A stretch of 64,000 nt of DNA from Butyrivibrio sp. CB08 (GTDB lineage Bacteria > Bacillota > Clostridia > Lachnospirales > Lachnospiraceae): NCBI RefSeq assembly GCF_003625485.1, contig NZ_RAIR01000001.1:434001-498000 (forward strand). The letters run 5' to 3'. How positions within the stretch are numbered: the stretch's first letter is position 1; every line of letters begins with the position of its first letter. Below are positions 7,916 through 15,331 of the stretch, in pieces. Position numbers and translations under genes: made by a program. Under the pieces are notes generated by a model. The model saw nothing but the letters and a program-made list of their open reading frames with translations. It was not told the DNA's origin and did no database searches.

Positions 7916-9376
7916 ATGAAGAAGATATTTAAGGAACTTGGTACAAGAGAGATCATCATTATCTCATCAGTAATTTTCGCGGTTACATTTGCAATCATTC
8001 TGTTCATGGCGATCAAGAAGGGGGCTATGGACAGAGCTGGGGGTGAGGACGGCAGTGATAGTCAGGTTGTAAGTGAGGAAACAGCGGCTGGTGATGAGGA
8101 TATGCCCGTAATTGAGACGGCAACTGAAGGGATGAAGGCTGAATCAACCCCGGATACAACTGTACTTGCAAAGAAAGAAGGCGCTAAGGATGGATACCTT
8201 AACAGATGCGTCTTCCTTGGCGATTCCAGAACTGTAGCTATGGTTAACTACGGCTTTTTTAACGATGATGCGGCTCTTGCGCAGATTGGCATATCGCATC
8301 CGGCATTTGCATCCAATAAGTTTATTAATAATGCGGGTAAAGAATATACTCTAAAAACGTATCTTTCGTCTCATCAGGCTCCGGTCATCTATATTCTTCT
8401 GGGAGTAAACGGAATCAATGATCCCAGCGAGTCACATTATCAGAAAACATTTATTTCTCTTATAGACAGTGTTATCGAGATGGCGCCCAATTCCAATGTT
8501 GTCCTTGTGGCGATAGGTCCTGTCGATGATAACGGAATCTATAAAAACAGTGTTCAGAACGCATGGATAGATAAATACAATAATTTTCTATTGGAAACAG
8601 CAAAAGAAAAACATATTTTCTATCTCGATATCGCTGAAATCCTCAAAGGATCTGACGGACAGGTCAAATCTGAGTATAACGGCGGTGACGGGCTTCATTA
8701 TTCCGGAAAAGGATGCGAGGCTATATTCAGGTATATAGTAGAGCATCCTGTGCCAGGAATATCTGATGACGGAAAATATGTAGTTAAGTATATTAAGCCT
8801 GATCCAAACAGGATGAAGGTTACCATGGGCGAAGATTCAGGAATCGATGAAGAGAAGCTTAAGGATCTCATGGATATGATGATGGGAAACGAGACTGTAT
8901 CAGAGGCCGACACTCTAAACAGTGAGGAAACGGAAGAGGAACTGCGCTTAAAAGAAGAGGAAGAGAGACTAAAAGCTGAAGAGGAAGAGAAGCTTAAAGA
9001 GGAAGAAGAAAAGAAAAAGAAAGAGGAAGAAGAGAAAAAGAAGAAGGAAGAGGAAGAGCGAAAGAAAAAAGAAGAGGAAGAGCGAAAGAAGAAGGAAGAG
9101 GAAGAAAAACTAAAAGAGGAAGAAGAGGAAAAGAAAGCCGAAGAGGAAGAGCAAAAGAAGAAGGAAGAGGAAGAGAAAAAGAAAAAGGAAGAGGAAGAGC
9201 GAAAGAAGAAGGAAGAGGAAGAAAAAAAGAAAGCTGAGGAAGAATCCCAAAAAGAGGAAGAAGAGTCCGGAAAAGAGGAAGAATCCGAACAGAAAGAAGA
9301 TGAGGGAAACTCCGAAGGAACTGAAAAAGAAGAATCCTCATCTCAGTCAGAAGGAGAAACAGGAAACGAGCCGTAA
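7916..9376 (+). CDS. Membrane-anchored SGNH/GDSL hydrolase with long Glu/Lys-rich tail
   Basis: A 486-residue protein. Residues 13-35 are one uncleaved membrane helix, so the rest is outside. The SGNH domain (about 95-285) shows block I FLGDSRT, block III-like LGVNGIND and block V DGLHYS, with Ser, Asp and His of the triad. Relatives deacetylate or de-esterify cell-wall or polysaccharide acyl groups. Residues about 310-486 are almost only E and K in KEEE-type heptad-like runs, probably a long charged helix or coiled coil, perhaps a spacer or wall contact. The tail is coded by purine-only repeats prone to slippage. A small lipoprotein gene starts 22 bases later. Confidence 0.8.
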   Translation: MKKIFKELGTREIIIISSVIFAVTFAIILFMAIKKGAMDRAGGEDGSDSQVVSEETAAGDEDMPVIETATEGMKAESTPDTTVLAKKEGAKDGYLNRCVFLGDSRTVAMVNYGFFNDDAALAQIGISHPAFASNKFINNAGKEYTLKTYLSSHQAPVIYILLGVNGINDPSESHYQKTFISLIDSVIEMAPNSNVVLVAIGPVDDNGIYKNSVQNAWIDKYNNFLLETAKEKHIFYLDIAEILKGSDGQVKSEYNGGDGLHYSGKGCEAIFRYIVEHPVPGISDDGKYVVKYIKPDPNRMKVTMGEDSGIDEEKLKDLMDMMMGNETVSEADTLNSEETEEELRLKEEEERLKAEEEEKLKEEEEKKKKEEEEKKKKEEEERKKKEEEERKKKEEEEKLKEEEEEKKAEEEEQKKKEEEEKKKKEEEERKKKEEEEKKKAEEESQKEEEESGKEEESEQKEDEGNSEGTEKEESSSQSEGETGNEP

Positions 9377-9398
9377 TGAGAAATTCTGCGAGGAAATT

Positions 9399-9842
9399 AT
9401 GAAAAAGAGAAATGTAATTGTACCGGTATTATTATGTGTAGCTACTCTTATGTCAGCATGTGGTAAGAAGAACACAACAGAGACCACTTCATTGTTTGAG
9501 CCGATGAGTACTGAGACAGAGTCACAGCAGGAGACACCAGCTCAGCCTGATGTTATTACAGAAGATCAGGCATATGCTGCTGTTATAAACTACAATAAAG
9601 CTATCGGTTCTGGTATCGATGGAGAAATAAATTCTGAAGGATATTCAGAGTATTGGGATGTTTCGACAAATGCTGATGGAAAAATAGTCGTGTTGTATCG
9701 CTCTTACACAGGAGCGCAGACATTCTATTATGTAGAACCAACATCAGGAGAGACTTATGTAACAGAACTTGTTCCAGGAATTATAGATGAGGAACAGGAA
9801 ACCGGCGAAAAATTCAATGCAAGAGATTATTTGGGTGAATAA
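9399..9842 (+). CDS. Small lipoprotein of unknown function
   Basis: A 147-residue protein with signal MKKRNVIVPVLLCVATLMSAC, lipidated Cys at 21, then a T/E/Q-rich linker. The folded part (about 50-147) has an alternating beta pattern ending in YYVEPTSGETYVTEL, like small clostridial lipoproteins. I chose ATG 9399 because GAGG lies five bases upstream; the longer frame overlaps the SGNH tail without support. It is probably co-transcribed with the SGNH hydrolase and may work with it at the cell surface. Confidence 0.7.
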   Translation: MKKRNVIVPVLLCVATLMSACGKKNTTETTSLFEPMSTETESQQETPAQPDVITEDQAYAAVINYNKAIGSGIDGEINSEGYSEYWDVSTNADGKIVVLYRSYTGAQTFYYVEPTSGETYVTELVPGIIDEEQETGEKFNARDYLGE

Positions 9843-9892
9843 TACTTAATTTTTTCAAAGCCTCATTCTGGCAGACTTTCAGATTAATAAAC

Positions 9893-9926
9893 AAAACCAC
9901 TATCTCATTATGGGATAGTGGTTATT
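9893..9926. terminator. Bidirectional hairpin terminator
   Basis: AACCACTATC (9895-9904) pairs perfectly with GATAGTGGTT (9914-9923). It lies between the converging lipoprotein and nitroreductase genes; the minus side has the better T-rich run. Confidence 0.7.
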
Positions 9927-9998
9927 TGTGTAAACTGGAAGTTATCAGCTTTTATTTTTCAGCCAGAAAAACACTTCTGTAATGCTCAACCTTAGGAA

Positions 9999-10652
9999 TC
10001 ATACCCATTCAAAGCTGTCTTTTTCCGCTCCCAGCTCAAAGTGGTATTTCACAAGACCTGTATCCACACCGGTAAAGATGCCGTTATCGCAGGAGATAGA
10101 TACCTTATTTCCTTTACCTTTGATGGTGAATGCCTGTTTTGCCAGTGCGGTAGGTGCCAAGAGTGCTGCTTCAATGCCGCTCTTAAACCACTGTGGTGCT
10201 TCTCCGTCGTATGAACTGACCTGTTCTGCTGTCTTTGTCTTATGTGGAACACCTTGTGTCTGGCCATAACCAACAGCGATGATTCCTACGGGCTTTGCAC
10301 CTTCGATTTTTTCCTGTGCTCCTTTTCGGTTATAGGTTCCTCCGACCCACCATGTATTCAGTCCCAGCGTCTGTGCGTAAAGCATCAGATCAGCTCCACA
10401 GTATCCACACAGTTCATCTGCACCATCAGGCCCGGCCATGATAAAGAAATTGTTGACCCCCTTAGCGAGGATCAGTTTGATCACACCGGGAACAGCACTA
10501 TCATCATTGGTCATCAATTTGATAGATAGTCCATACTGCTCATTATTCTCTCTTACCCGATGATTCAACTTTTCTACGATATCCTCCGGAATAGGTTCAT
10601 CAGTGTACTTTCGAACCATATGACGTTCTTTCATTGCCTGCTTCATATCCAT
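9999..10652 (-). CDS. Nitroreductase family protein
   Basis: A 217-residue flavoprotein-like nitroreductase. The opening is typical (MKQAMKERHMVRKYTDEPIP), with the Arg-rich FMN phosphate-binding segment near residues 9-14. The later GYCGADLMLYAQTLGLNTWW and GIIAVGYGQ match the conserved FMN-fold elements. It should use FMN and NAD(P)H to reduce quinones or nitro compounds. GAGGAGG precedes the ATG, and a TTGTAG-16-TATAAA promoter is seen at 10683-10710 on this strand. It is a single gene. Confidence 0.85.
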   Translation of the reverse strand: MDMKQAMKERHMVRKYTDEPIPEDIVEKLNHRVRENNEQYGLSIKLMTNDDSAVPGVIKLILAKGVNNFFIMAGPDGADELCGYCGADLMLYAQTLGLNTWWVGGTYNRKGAQEKIEGAKPVGIIAVGYGQTQGVPHKTKTAEQVSSYDGEAPQWFKSGIEAALLAPTALAKQAFTIKGKGNKVSISCDNGIFTGVDTGLVKYHFELGAEKDSFEWV

Positions 10653-10682
10653 GTTATTTACCTCCTCGCACCTCGGTGCCTG

Positions 10683-10710
10683 TTTATAAGAGAAATGAAT
10701 ATTCCTACAA
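10683..10710 (-). promoter_or_regulatory. Promoter of the nitroreductase gene
   Basis: Read on the minus strand, TTGTAG and TATAAA are 16 bases apart. The start would give a leader of about 20 bases containing GAGGAGG. Confidence 0.5.
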
Positions 10711-10777
10711 ATCCCGATTTATCGATTTGTTATGCTAAAGATATTACTACACCACAAATTAAAAATCCAAGTTTTTA

Positions 10778-10806
10778 TTGACTTACAGTATACAGAACTG
10801 TATAGT
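10778..10806 (+). promoter_or_regulatory. Promoter with embedded palindromic operator
   Basis: TTGACT-17-TATAGT is a near-consensus promoter. Inside it, TATACAG-AA-CTGTATA (10789-10804) is a dyad with perfect seven-base arms covering the -10 box, so a repressor there would block polymerase. The transcript would run toward the short frame at 10987. Confidence 0.55.
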
Positions 10807-10807
10807 C

Positions 10808-10839
10808 TAAAAAAGGATGTAGCGTATCTAGCTACACCC
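10808..10839 (-). terminator. Minus-strand intrinsic terminator
   Basis: Read on the minus strand, GGGTGTAGC pairs with GCTACATCC (one mismatch) around seven bases and is followed by TTTTTT. No clear gene lies upstream of it on that strand. Confidence 0.55.
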
Positions 10840-10921
10840 TCACAAATCTAAATTATCATAGAATTTCCATATTTACAGAGAAAATTTCAAAGTCTCTTTT
10901 TCCTGCCATTCATTTTTTTTC

Positions 10922-10953
10922 CTCGTATAAATAAAAGGATGTAAAAATACGAG
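10922..10953. repeat. Inverted repeat upstream of short frame
   Basis: CTCGTAT (10922-10928) and ATACGAG (10947-10953) are perfect seven-base arms around 18 bases, 33 bases before the ATG at 10987. It may be an operator or a leader hairpin. The rest of 10653-11151 holds only the promoter, terminators and short frame listed here. Confidence 0.35.
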
Positions 10954-10986
10954 ATGTGCATGGCGCATGAATGGAGGAAAAATATT

Positions 10987-11082
10987 ATGGAAAACAGAAA
11001 GAACATTTTTAGAGCAATCGCAGGTATCGTGTTAGCAGGCTGTCACAGAAACCACTGCTGCATGCGCTATGGCTTACGTTAA
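10987..11082 (+). pseudogene. Short frame, possible frameshifted small membrane peptide
   Basis: A 31-codon frame begins MENRKNIFRAIAGIVLAGC with a strong GGAGG site eight bases before the ATG. The N-terminal half looks like the start of a membrane helix. After codon 17 the reading turns basic and Cys/His-rich and stops. Removing one G at about 11040 restores a hydrophobic, alanine-rich continuation (AVTETTAACAMAYVKL), although that frame then runs through the terminator. It is either a real 31-residue peptide or a decayed small gene. I cannot name it. Confidence 0.4.
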
Positions 11083-11117
11083 ACTCTCATTATTGCTGAA
11101 GATATTCCCCATAACGC

Positions 11118-11149
11118 AAAAAGGAAGTGCAATCTGCACTTCCTTTTTT
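11118..11149. terminator. Bidirectional intrinsic terminator
   Basis: AAGGAAGTGCA-ATC-TGCACTTCCTT is a perfect eleven-base stem flanked by A and T tracts. It ends the short (+) transcript and the tRNA (-) transcript. Confidence 0.85.
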
Positions 11150-11151
11150 AG

Positions 11152-11225
11152 TAGCGAGAGGGGGACTTGAACCCTCGACACCGCGGGTATGAACCGCGTG
11201 CTCTAGCCAGCTGAGCTACCTCGCC
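11152..11225 (-). tRNA. tRNA-Met (CAU), probably elongator
   Basis: A 74-base cloverleaf reads on the minus strand. Acceptor GGCGAGG/TCTCGCT, D-arm GCTC...GAGC, anticodon stem CGCGG/CCGCG with loop TTCATAC (anticodon CAT), and T-loop TTCAAGT are all present. The first base pair is G-T rather than the unpaired C1 of initiator tRNA, so I favour elongator Met; Ile2 with modified C cannot be fully excluded. CCA is not encoded. The T-stem GAGGG/CCCCC has one A-C mismatch. Confidence 0.88.
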
Positions 11226-11303
11226 ATAACTGCCTGCTCATTGGAGCCGACTAAGATAATATAACGCGAACAGGCCTATATTGTCAACAACTAATTTGCG
11301 ATT

Positions 11304-11942
11304 TTAAAACTTTATTTTTTCGACAACTTTGATGGGGGCTTTTACCAGTGCAGCAAAGTCTTTCGCATCTGATGGCCTTCCAACAGTAGAGCCGTAGTGA
11401 GTAGGAATAGCATACTCGGGAGCGATGATGTTGATAAGCTCTGCGGCCTTTCTGGAATCCATGGTATAAGTTCCGCCAATTGGAACGAGAGCAATGTCGC
11501 ACTTAACCTGTTTGGCTTCCTTGGTTACACCTGTATCACCGGCGATATAGATTCTCTTTCCATCAATGCTCAGAATATATCCAACCCACTCAGCACGCCT
11601 TGGATGGAAAGGTTTGATGTTGTTGTAAGCGGGAATAGTCTCAATAGTCATAGCGCCAATTTCTCTGGTGACGCCAGGCTCAACACCAATGATCTCTGAA
11701 GTCTCGCGTTCAAATTCCATGGCGTCGTCTATCATACTCTCTGGAGCCACGATAACAGTAGAGTCGCCAATGACTTTCCTGATATCATCAATCGAGAAGT
11801 GATCATAGTGAGGGTGGGTAATGAAGATGTAATCAGCATCGTTGTAATTGTCCGCAATCTGAAAAGGATCAACGTAGATCATTCCCACGCTGCTCTTTAT
11901 TCTGAGACTGCTATGAATTAGAACCTCAATGTTATCAACCAT
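11304..11942 (-). CDS. MBL-fold metal-dependent hydrolase (UlaG-like)
   Basis: A 212-residue metallo-beta-lactamase fold protein. The zinc motif HPHYDH follows IFIT, and later GDTG and THYG supply further ligands. It resembles the small UlaG/YtkL-type hydrolases, whose substrate is usually unknown. I chose ATG 11942 (MVDNIEVL) with AAGGAAG upstream; the 15 extra residues of the longer frame lack a ribosome site. It diverges from the methyltransferase gene, with plausible back-to-back promoters between 11960 and 12022. Confidence 0.85.
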   Translation of the reverse strand: MVDNIEVLIHSSLRIKSSVGMIYVDPFQIADNYNDADYIFITHPHYDHFSIDDIRKVIGDSTVIVAPESMIDDAMEFERETSEIIGVEPGVTREIGAMTIETIPAYNNIKPFHPRRAEWVGYILSIDGKRIYIAGDTGVTKEAKQVKCDIALVPIGGTYTMDSRKAAELINIIAPEYAIPTHYGSTVGRPSDAKDFAALVKAPIKVVEKIKF

Positions 11943-11978
11943 AATCTTCCTTGCCCATTTACAACTAAAGACTATTAA

Positions 11979-12006
11979 TTGTTCCAATTTCAGTATAATA
12001 TATAAA
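11979..12006 (+). promoter_or_regulatory. Promoter of the DNA methyltransferase gene
   Basis: TTGTTC-16-TATAAA lies about 57 bases before ATG 12063. An opposing TTGCGA-18-TATACT for the MBL gene overlaps the same interval. Confidence 0.4.
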
Positions 12007-12062
12007 TAAGATTAATCGCAAATGTGATAGATCATTTGCAAAAGTTTTGGTGGGAGAAATGT

Positions 12063-13880
12063 ATGAGGAAGCAGCTTACTTTATCACAGCTCTGCAGCGA
12101 GCTGTCCATATCTATGGCTACAGGCCGCAACTGGCTTCGTCTTGGCAAGATCTCCCCATCTGGTTTTGATAAGAAGACTCCACTTTTTGATTCAGTCTAT
12201 GTTTCCAATCTGAAAAAAGATATTGAGTCTGGAAGGAACACTTCTCTTAAGAGCCGTAGAAACAAGAAGTACAAATCCGGTTTTGATCTGTACTATTCCT
12301 ATGTTTCAAAATCATCTCCAAACATTTCATCAGTGCTAAGTGTACTGAACTATATCAAGGAAAAAGAGCTGACAGTGGACGAGGCTCTTCTTAGAACTCT
12401 CCTTTCTGATTGTGCGCTTCAGCTTATGAAGGATAAAACACAGGGAGCCTTTCTTTTAGATGACCTTCTTAATGGAAAGACTTTGACTGAGAAATTCAGG
12501 AAAGCACATCAGGAGCTCTTTTCCATAAGCTATACATATATTCCAACAGAAGACACTCTGGGGCTTCTATACATTTCACTCAGTAACCTCACTAAGAGAA
12601 AGGCCAGCGGATCTTACTTCACGCCAACAGAGGTGGTTGGTAAGCTCTGCGACAATCTCTTTTCCAATGGATCCTTTGAGGGAAAAGAAATCCTGGATCC
12701 CTGCTGCGGAACTGGCAACTTTATCTTGCAGCTCCCTGAGGGAATTAAGAACGAGCAGGTCTACGGTAATGACATCGATGAGATCAGTGTGAGCCTTTCC
12801 AGGATAAATTACGCACTAAAGTACGATGTCTATGATAAGAAGAAAATCTATAGTCATATCACTCAGTCAGATTTTTTGAAGATGAGTGATAAAAGAAAAT
12901 TTGACTACATCATTGGTAACCCGCCATGGGGAAGTGAAGATCCCTATGACGCCTTTGTGGAGAAGGGGATTAAGAGCCTTAGGAAAAACGGACATCTTTC
13001 TTTTGTTCTGCCTGAATCGATATTAAGCGTTAAGGCCCATAAGAGCATCAGAGAATTTCTGCTTGGTCGTTGCAACTTTGAATATGTTGAATACCTTGGA
13101 GAAGTGTTCCATGGTGTTCAGTGCCCTTCTATAATTCTGCATGCGAAATATACTGGTAAGCCATTTAGTAGTAAGGGACTTGTGATTAAGGATGGAAGCA
13201 GAGAATTTACTATTGGGACTTCAAGGACGGCCGATGCATCTTCATTAAGCTTTAGAATCACTGATGATGAATATGAAGTCATCAGGAAAATGGAAAGTAT
13301 CGAGAATAAGACGACTCTGAAAGGCCATGCTGTCTTTGGACTTGGAATAGTAACTGGTGACAACAAGAAGTTTATATCAGATGTTAAGACTGCCGACAAT
13401 GAGCCTGTTCTAAAGGGAACTGATATTAGTAAGTTCAAATATGAAGTGTCCAATAACTTCATGCATTTTGAACCTGACAAATTTCAACAGGTTGCTAAGA
13501 CAGAAGTTTATCGTGCCAAAGAAAAACTTCTATATCGCTTCATTAGTAAAGAGTTAGTCTTTGCCTATGATGACACTGGAATCCTTTCTCTCAACAGCTG
13601 CAACATCCTGATTCCACAGATACCAGGACTAAGTATGAAGTACGTAATGGCTGTCCTCAATTCCAGCGCTGCGCAGTTCTATTATTCAAAGATGTTTGGA
13701 TCAGTTAAGGTACTTAGATCTCATCTTGAGCAGATACCGATTCCTGTCGCTGATGCCAAAAACCAGAGGGCTATTGTTAAGCTGGTAGACGAGATAATTG
13801 AGTCAGGAAGCGCTTTGGCAAGGCAAAAGCTGGATAAAAAGATTGCGGGGCTCTATGGACTGCCGCTTCAGAATTTATAA
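12063..13880 (+). CDS. N6-adenine DNA methyltransferase with N-terminal helix-turn-helix (orphan)
   Basis: A 605-residue protein. Residues 3-30 look like a helix-turn-helix (TLSQLCSELSISMATGRNWL). The methylase core has FTPTEVV near 187, AdoMet motif I DPCCGTGNF (212-220) and catalytic motif IV NPPW (286-289), the gamma-class N6-adenine order. The C-terminal 200 residues resemble a TaqI/Eco57I-type target recognition region (LKGTDISKF ... LNSCNILIPQ). No nuclease motif (PD-ExK) or restriction gene is seen nearby, so it appears to be a solitary methylase or one whose partner lies elsewhere. ATG 12063 with GGGAG was preferred to GTG 12024. Confidence 0.85.
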   Translation: MRKQLTLSQLCSELSISMATGRNWLRLGKISPSGFDKKTPLFDSVYVSNLKKDIESGRNTSLKSRRNKKYKSGFDLYYSYVSKSSPNISSVLSVLNYIKEKELTVDEALLRTLLSDCALQLMKDKTQGAFLLDDLLNGKTLTEKFRKAHQELFSISYTYIPTEDTLGLLYISLSNLTKRKASGSYFTPTEVVGKLCDNLFSNGSFEGKEILDPCCGTGNFILQLPEGIKNEQVYGNDIDEISVSLSRINYALKYDVYDKKKIYSHITQSDFLKMSDKRKFDYIIGNPPWGSEDPYDAFVEKGIKSLRKNGHLSFVLPESILSVKAHKSIREFLLGRCNFEYVEYLGEVFHGVQCPSIILHAKYTGKPFSSKGLVIKDGSREFTIGTSRTADASSLSFRITDDEYEVIRKMESIENKTTLKGHAVFGLGIVTGDNKKFISDVKTADNEPVLKGTDISKFKYEVSNNFMHFEPDKFQQVAKTEVYRAKEKLLYRFISKELVFAYDDTGILSLNSCNILIPQIPGLSMKYVMAVLNSSAAQFYYSKMFGSVKVLRSHLEQIPIPVADAKNQRAIVKLVDEIIESGSALARQKLDKKIAGLYGLPLQNL

Positions 13881-13951
13881 ATCTTTAAGATTTGTTTTCT
13901 CGGAAAAGAGGTACAATAGTCCTTGTGTGATATTCATATGAGGAGGGAAAT

Positions 13952-14134
13952 ATGAAAAAGAGAGAGTCTGTTGTACTTCAGAATAAAACTGCCAGCGTTG
14001 AGCTTGAGGAGACACTTGCTTCATTGGGGGCGCTTTCAGCAGTGATGAGGATCAGGAAATGTTATCCTATCTCAGATTCATTTAACAGTTTTGATCATCA
14101 TCAGGTAGAAGACGTAAACCTTCGCCTGGCATGA
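13952..14134 (+). CDS. Small 60-residue protein of unknown function
   Basis: A free-standing small gene: GAGGAGGG lies just upstream of the ATG, a TACAAT box is near 13911, and a clean terminator follows at 14163. The protein is amphipathic in its first 35 residues (VELEETLASLGALSAVMRIR), has one Cys (C37) and ends polar with SDSFNSFDHHQVEDVNLRLA. No membrane helix or GG leader is evident. The expression signals make it credible, but I do not recognise it; a peptide precursor or small regulator is possible. Confidence 0.6.
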   Translation: MKKRESVVLQNKTASVELEETLASLGALSAVMRIRKCYPISDSFNSFDHHQVEDVNLRLA

Positions 14135-14162
14135 CAGTTAGTAATAAAGGGTTATACATAAT

Positions 14163-14197
14163 GCGTACAGTCTGCAGAGGCTGTACGCTTTCTTTTT
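14163..14197 (+). terminator. Intrinsic terminator after the 60-residue gene
   Basis: GCGTACAG (14163-14170) pairs perfectly with CTGTACGC (14181-14188), followed by TTTCTTTTT. Confidence 0.85.
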
Positions 14198-14333
14198 GCC
14201 TAAAGGGAAACTCCAGCAAAATCTTCTCTACAAAATCAGTGTAAAACCTGTCAACATCCGTGCGGATAATCATGAATTTGAATATTTATGCGATACTAGG
14301 CTCAGGAGGAGACTTACAGACAAGGAGGAGACT

Positions 14334-15308
14334 ATGGTTAAGAGCAAAACAAAATACGAAGCGACTGAAATGGAGATCAGAAAACTTTTTTCCTTCCATG
14401 ACATTGGTGAAGTGGAAGAGATAGCACTTCTTGGAAATGGTGAGTTCAATGCGGCCTACAAGGTAAGCTGCAAGGACGCACGCAGCTACGCCCTAAAGAT
14501 CGCACCTCCAGAAGGAGCCAGCATCTTAAGCTATGAAAAGAACATGATGGCTTCGGAAGTTTTCTGGTACAAAAAGATGCATGAGAACACAGATATTCTC
14601 TGCCCTCAGGTTTATGTAGAGGACTTCTCGGAAAATATCATCAAGAGCAAATGCTTCATCATGCAGCTAATGGATGGAGAGCCTTTGTGGGCAGCCAACC
14701 TTTCTGATGATGAATACGAAAGCGTACAGAGACAGAAGATAGAGATGCTCACCAAGATCCATAAGATACATAATGATAAGTTTGGCTACATTCAGACCGG
14801 CCTTTATGACACCTGGTATGAAGCCCTTAAGTCCATGGCCAGTTCCCTGGTTAATGACTGTAAAAACCTGGGCTACGAAACACCAGATGGAGAGAAGTTC
14901 ATAGCCATGATAGATAAGCACAAGGATCTGCTTAAGTCAGTTCCCTGCCGTATGGTAAACTTCGACCTATGGGACAGCAACGTCCTATATAGCAAGGGCA
15001 CGATATGCTGGATAGATCCTGAGCGCGGGTTCTGGGGAGACCCCGTTGCAGACTTCATAACTCTTGGACCTGGTCAGAAGGCACCTCTTTCTGCCAAGGA
15101 AAAAGAGCTGTCAATCTATAACGAGACAGCTAAGGAGAAGATAGTTCTAACCAGTGAAACAGAAATAAGATATGCCCTTGCAGTCTGTTATCTTGCACTT
15201 ATCGAAGAGGTTGAGAAGTACGTTAGATATGAACCTGATGAGCCTAACTATATTAGAAACACGATAGATGCAAGAGACATGTATGACATGGCCTTTGGAA
15301 TACTCTAA
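14334..15308 (+). CDS. APH/choline-kinase-like phosphotransferase
   Basis: A 324-residue aminoglycoside-phosphotransferase-fold kinase. N-lobe: LLGNGEFNAAYKV and YALKIAP with the ATP-binding Lys. C-lobe: catalytic-loop equivalent NFDLWDSN (209-216), where the usual first His of HxDxxxxN is Asn, and metal-binding IDPERG with D228. Relatives phosphorylate sugars, amino sugars, choline or antibiotics; the substrate is unknown. AAGGAGGAG sets the ATG at 14334; the longer frame would start inside the upstream terminator. The CPBP protease gene begins 23 bases later, probably in the same operon. Confidence 0.8.
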   Translation: MVKSKTKYEATEMEIRKLFSFHDIGEVEEIALLGNGEFNAAYKVSCKDARSYALKIAPPEGASILSYEKNMMASEVFWYKKMHENTDILCPQVYVEDFSENIIKSKCFIMQLMDGEPLWAANLSDDEYESVQRQKIEMLTKIHKIHNDKFGYIQTGLYDTWYEALKSMASSLVNDCKNLGYETPDGEKFIAMIDKHKDLLKSVPCRMVNFDLWDSNVLYSKGTICWIDPERGFWGDPVADFITLGPGQKAPLSAKEKELSIYNETAKEKIVLTSETEIRYALAVCYLALIEEVEKYVRYEPDEPNYIRNTIDARDMYDMAFGIL

Positions 15309-15331
15309 GGCAAAGAGAGGAGAATGAAAAA

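Noticed and set aside
8940..9250. Possible tandem DNA repeat or satellite
   Set aside because: Irregular purine codon runs inside a coding frame, explained by the E/K tail.
8994..9341. Minus-strand Leu/Pro/Phe-rich frame opposite the E/K tail
   Set aside because: Composition is just the complement of the purine-rich repeats.
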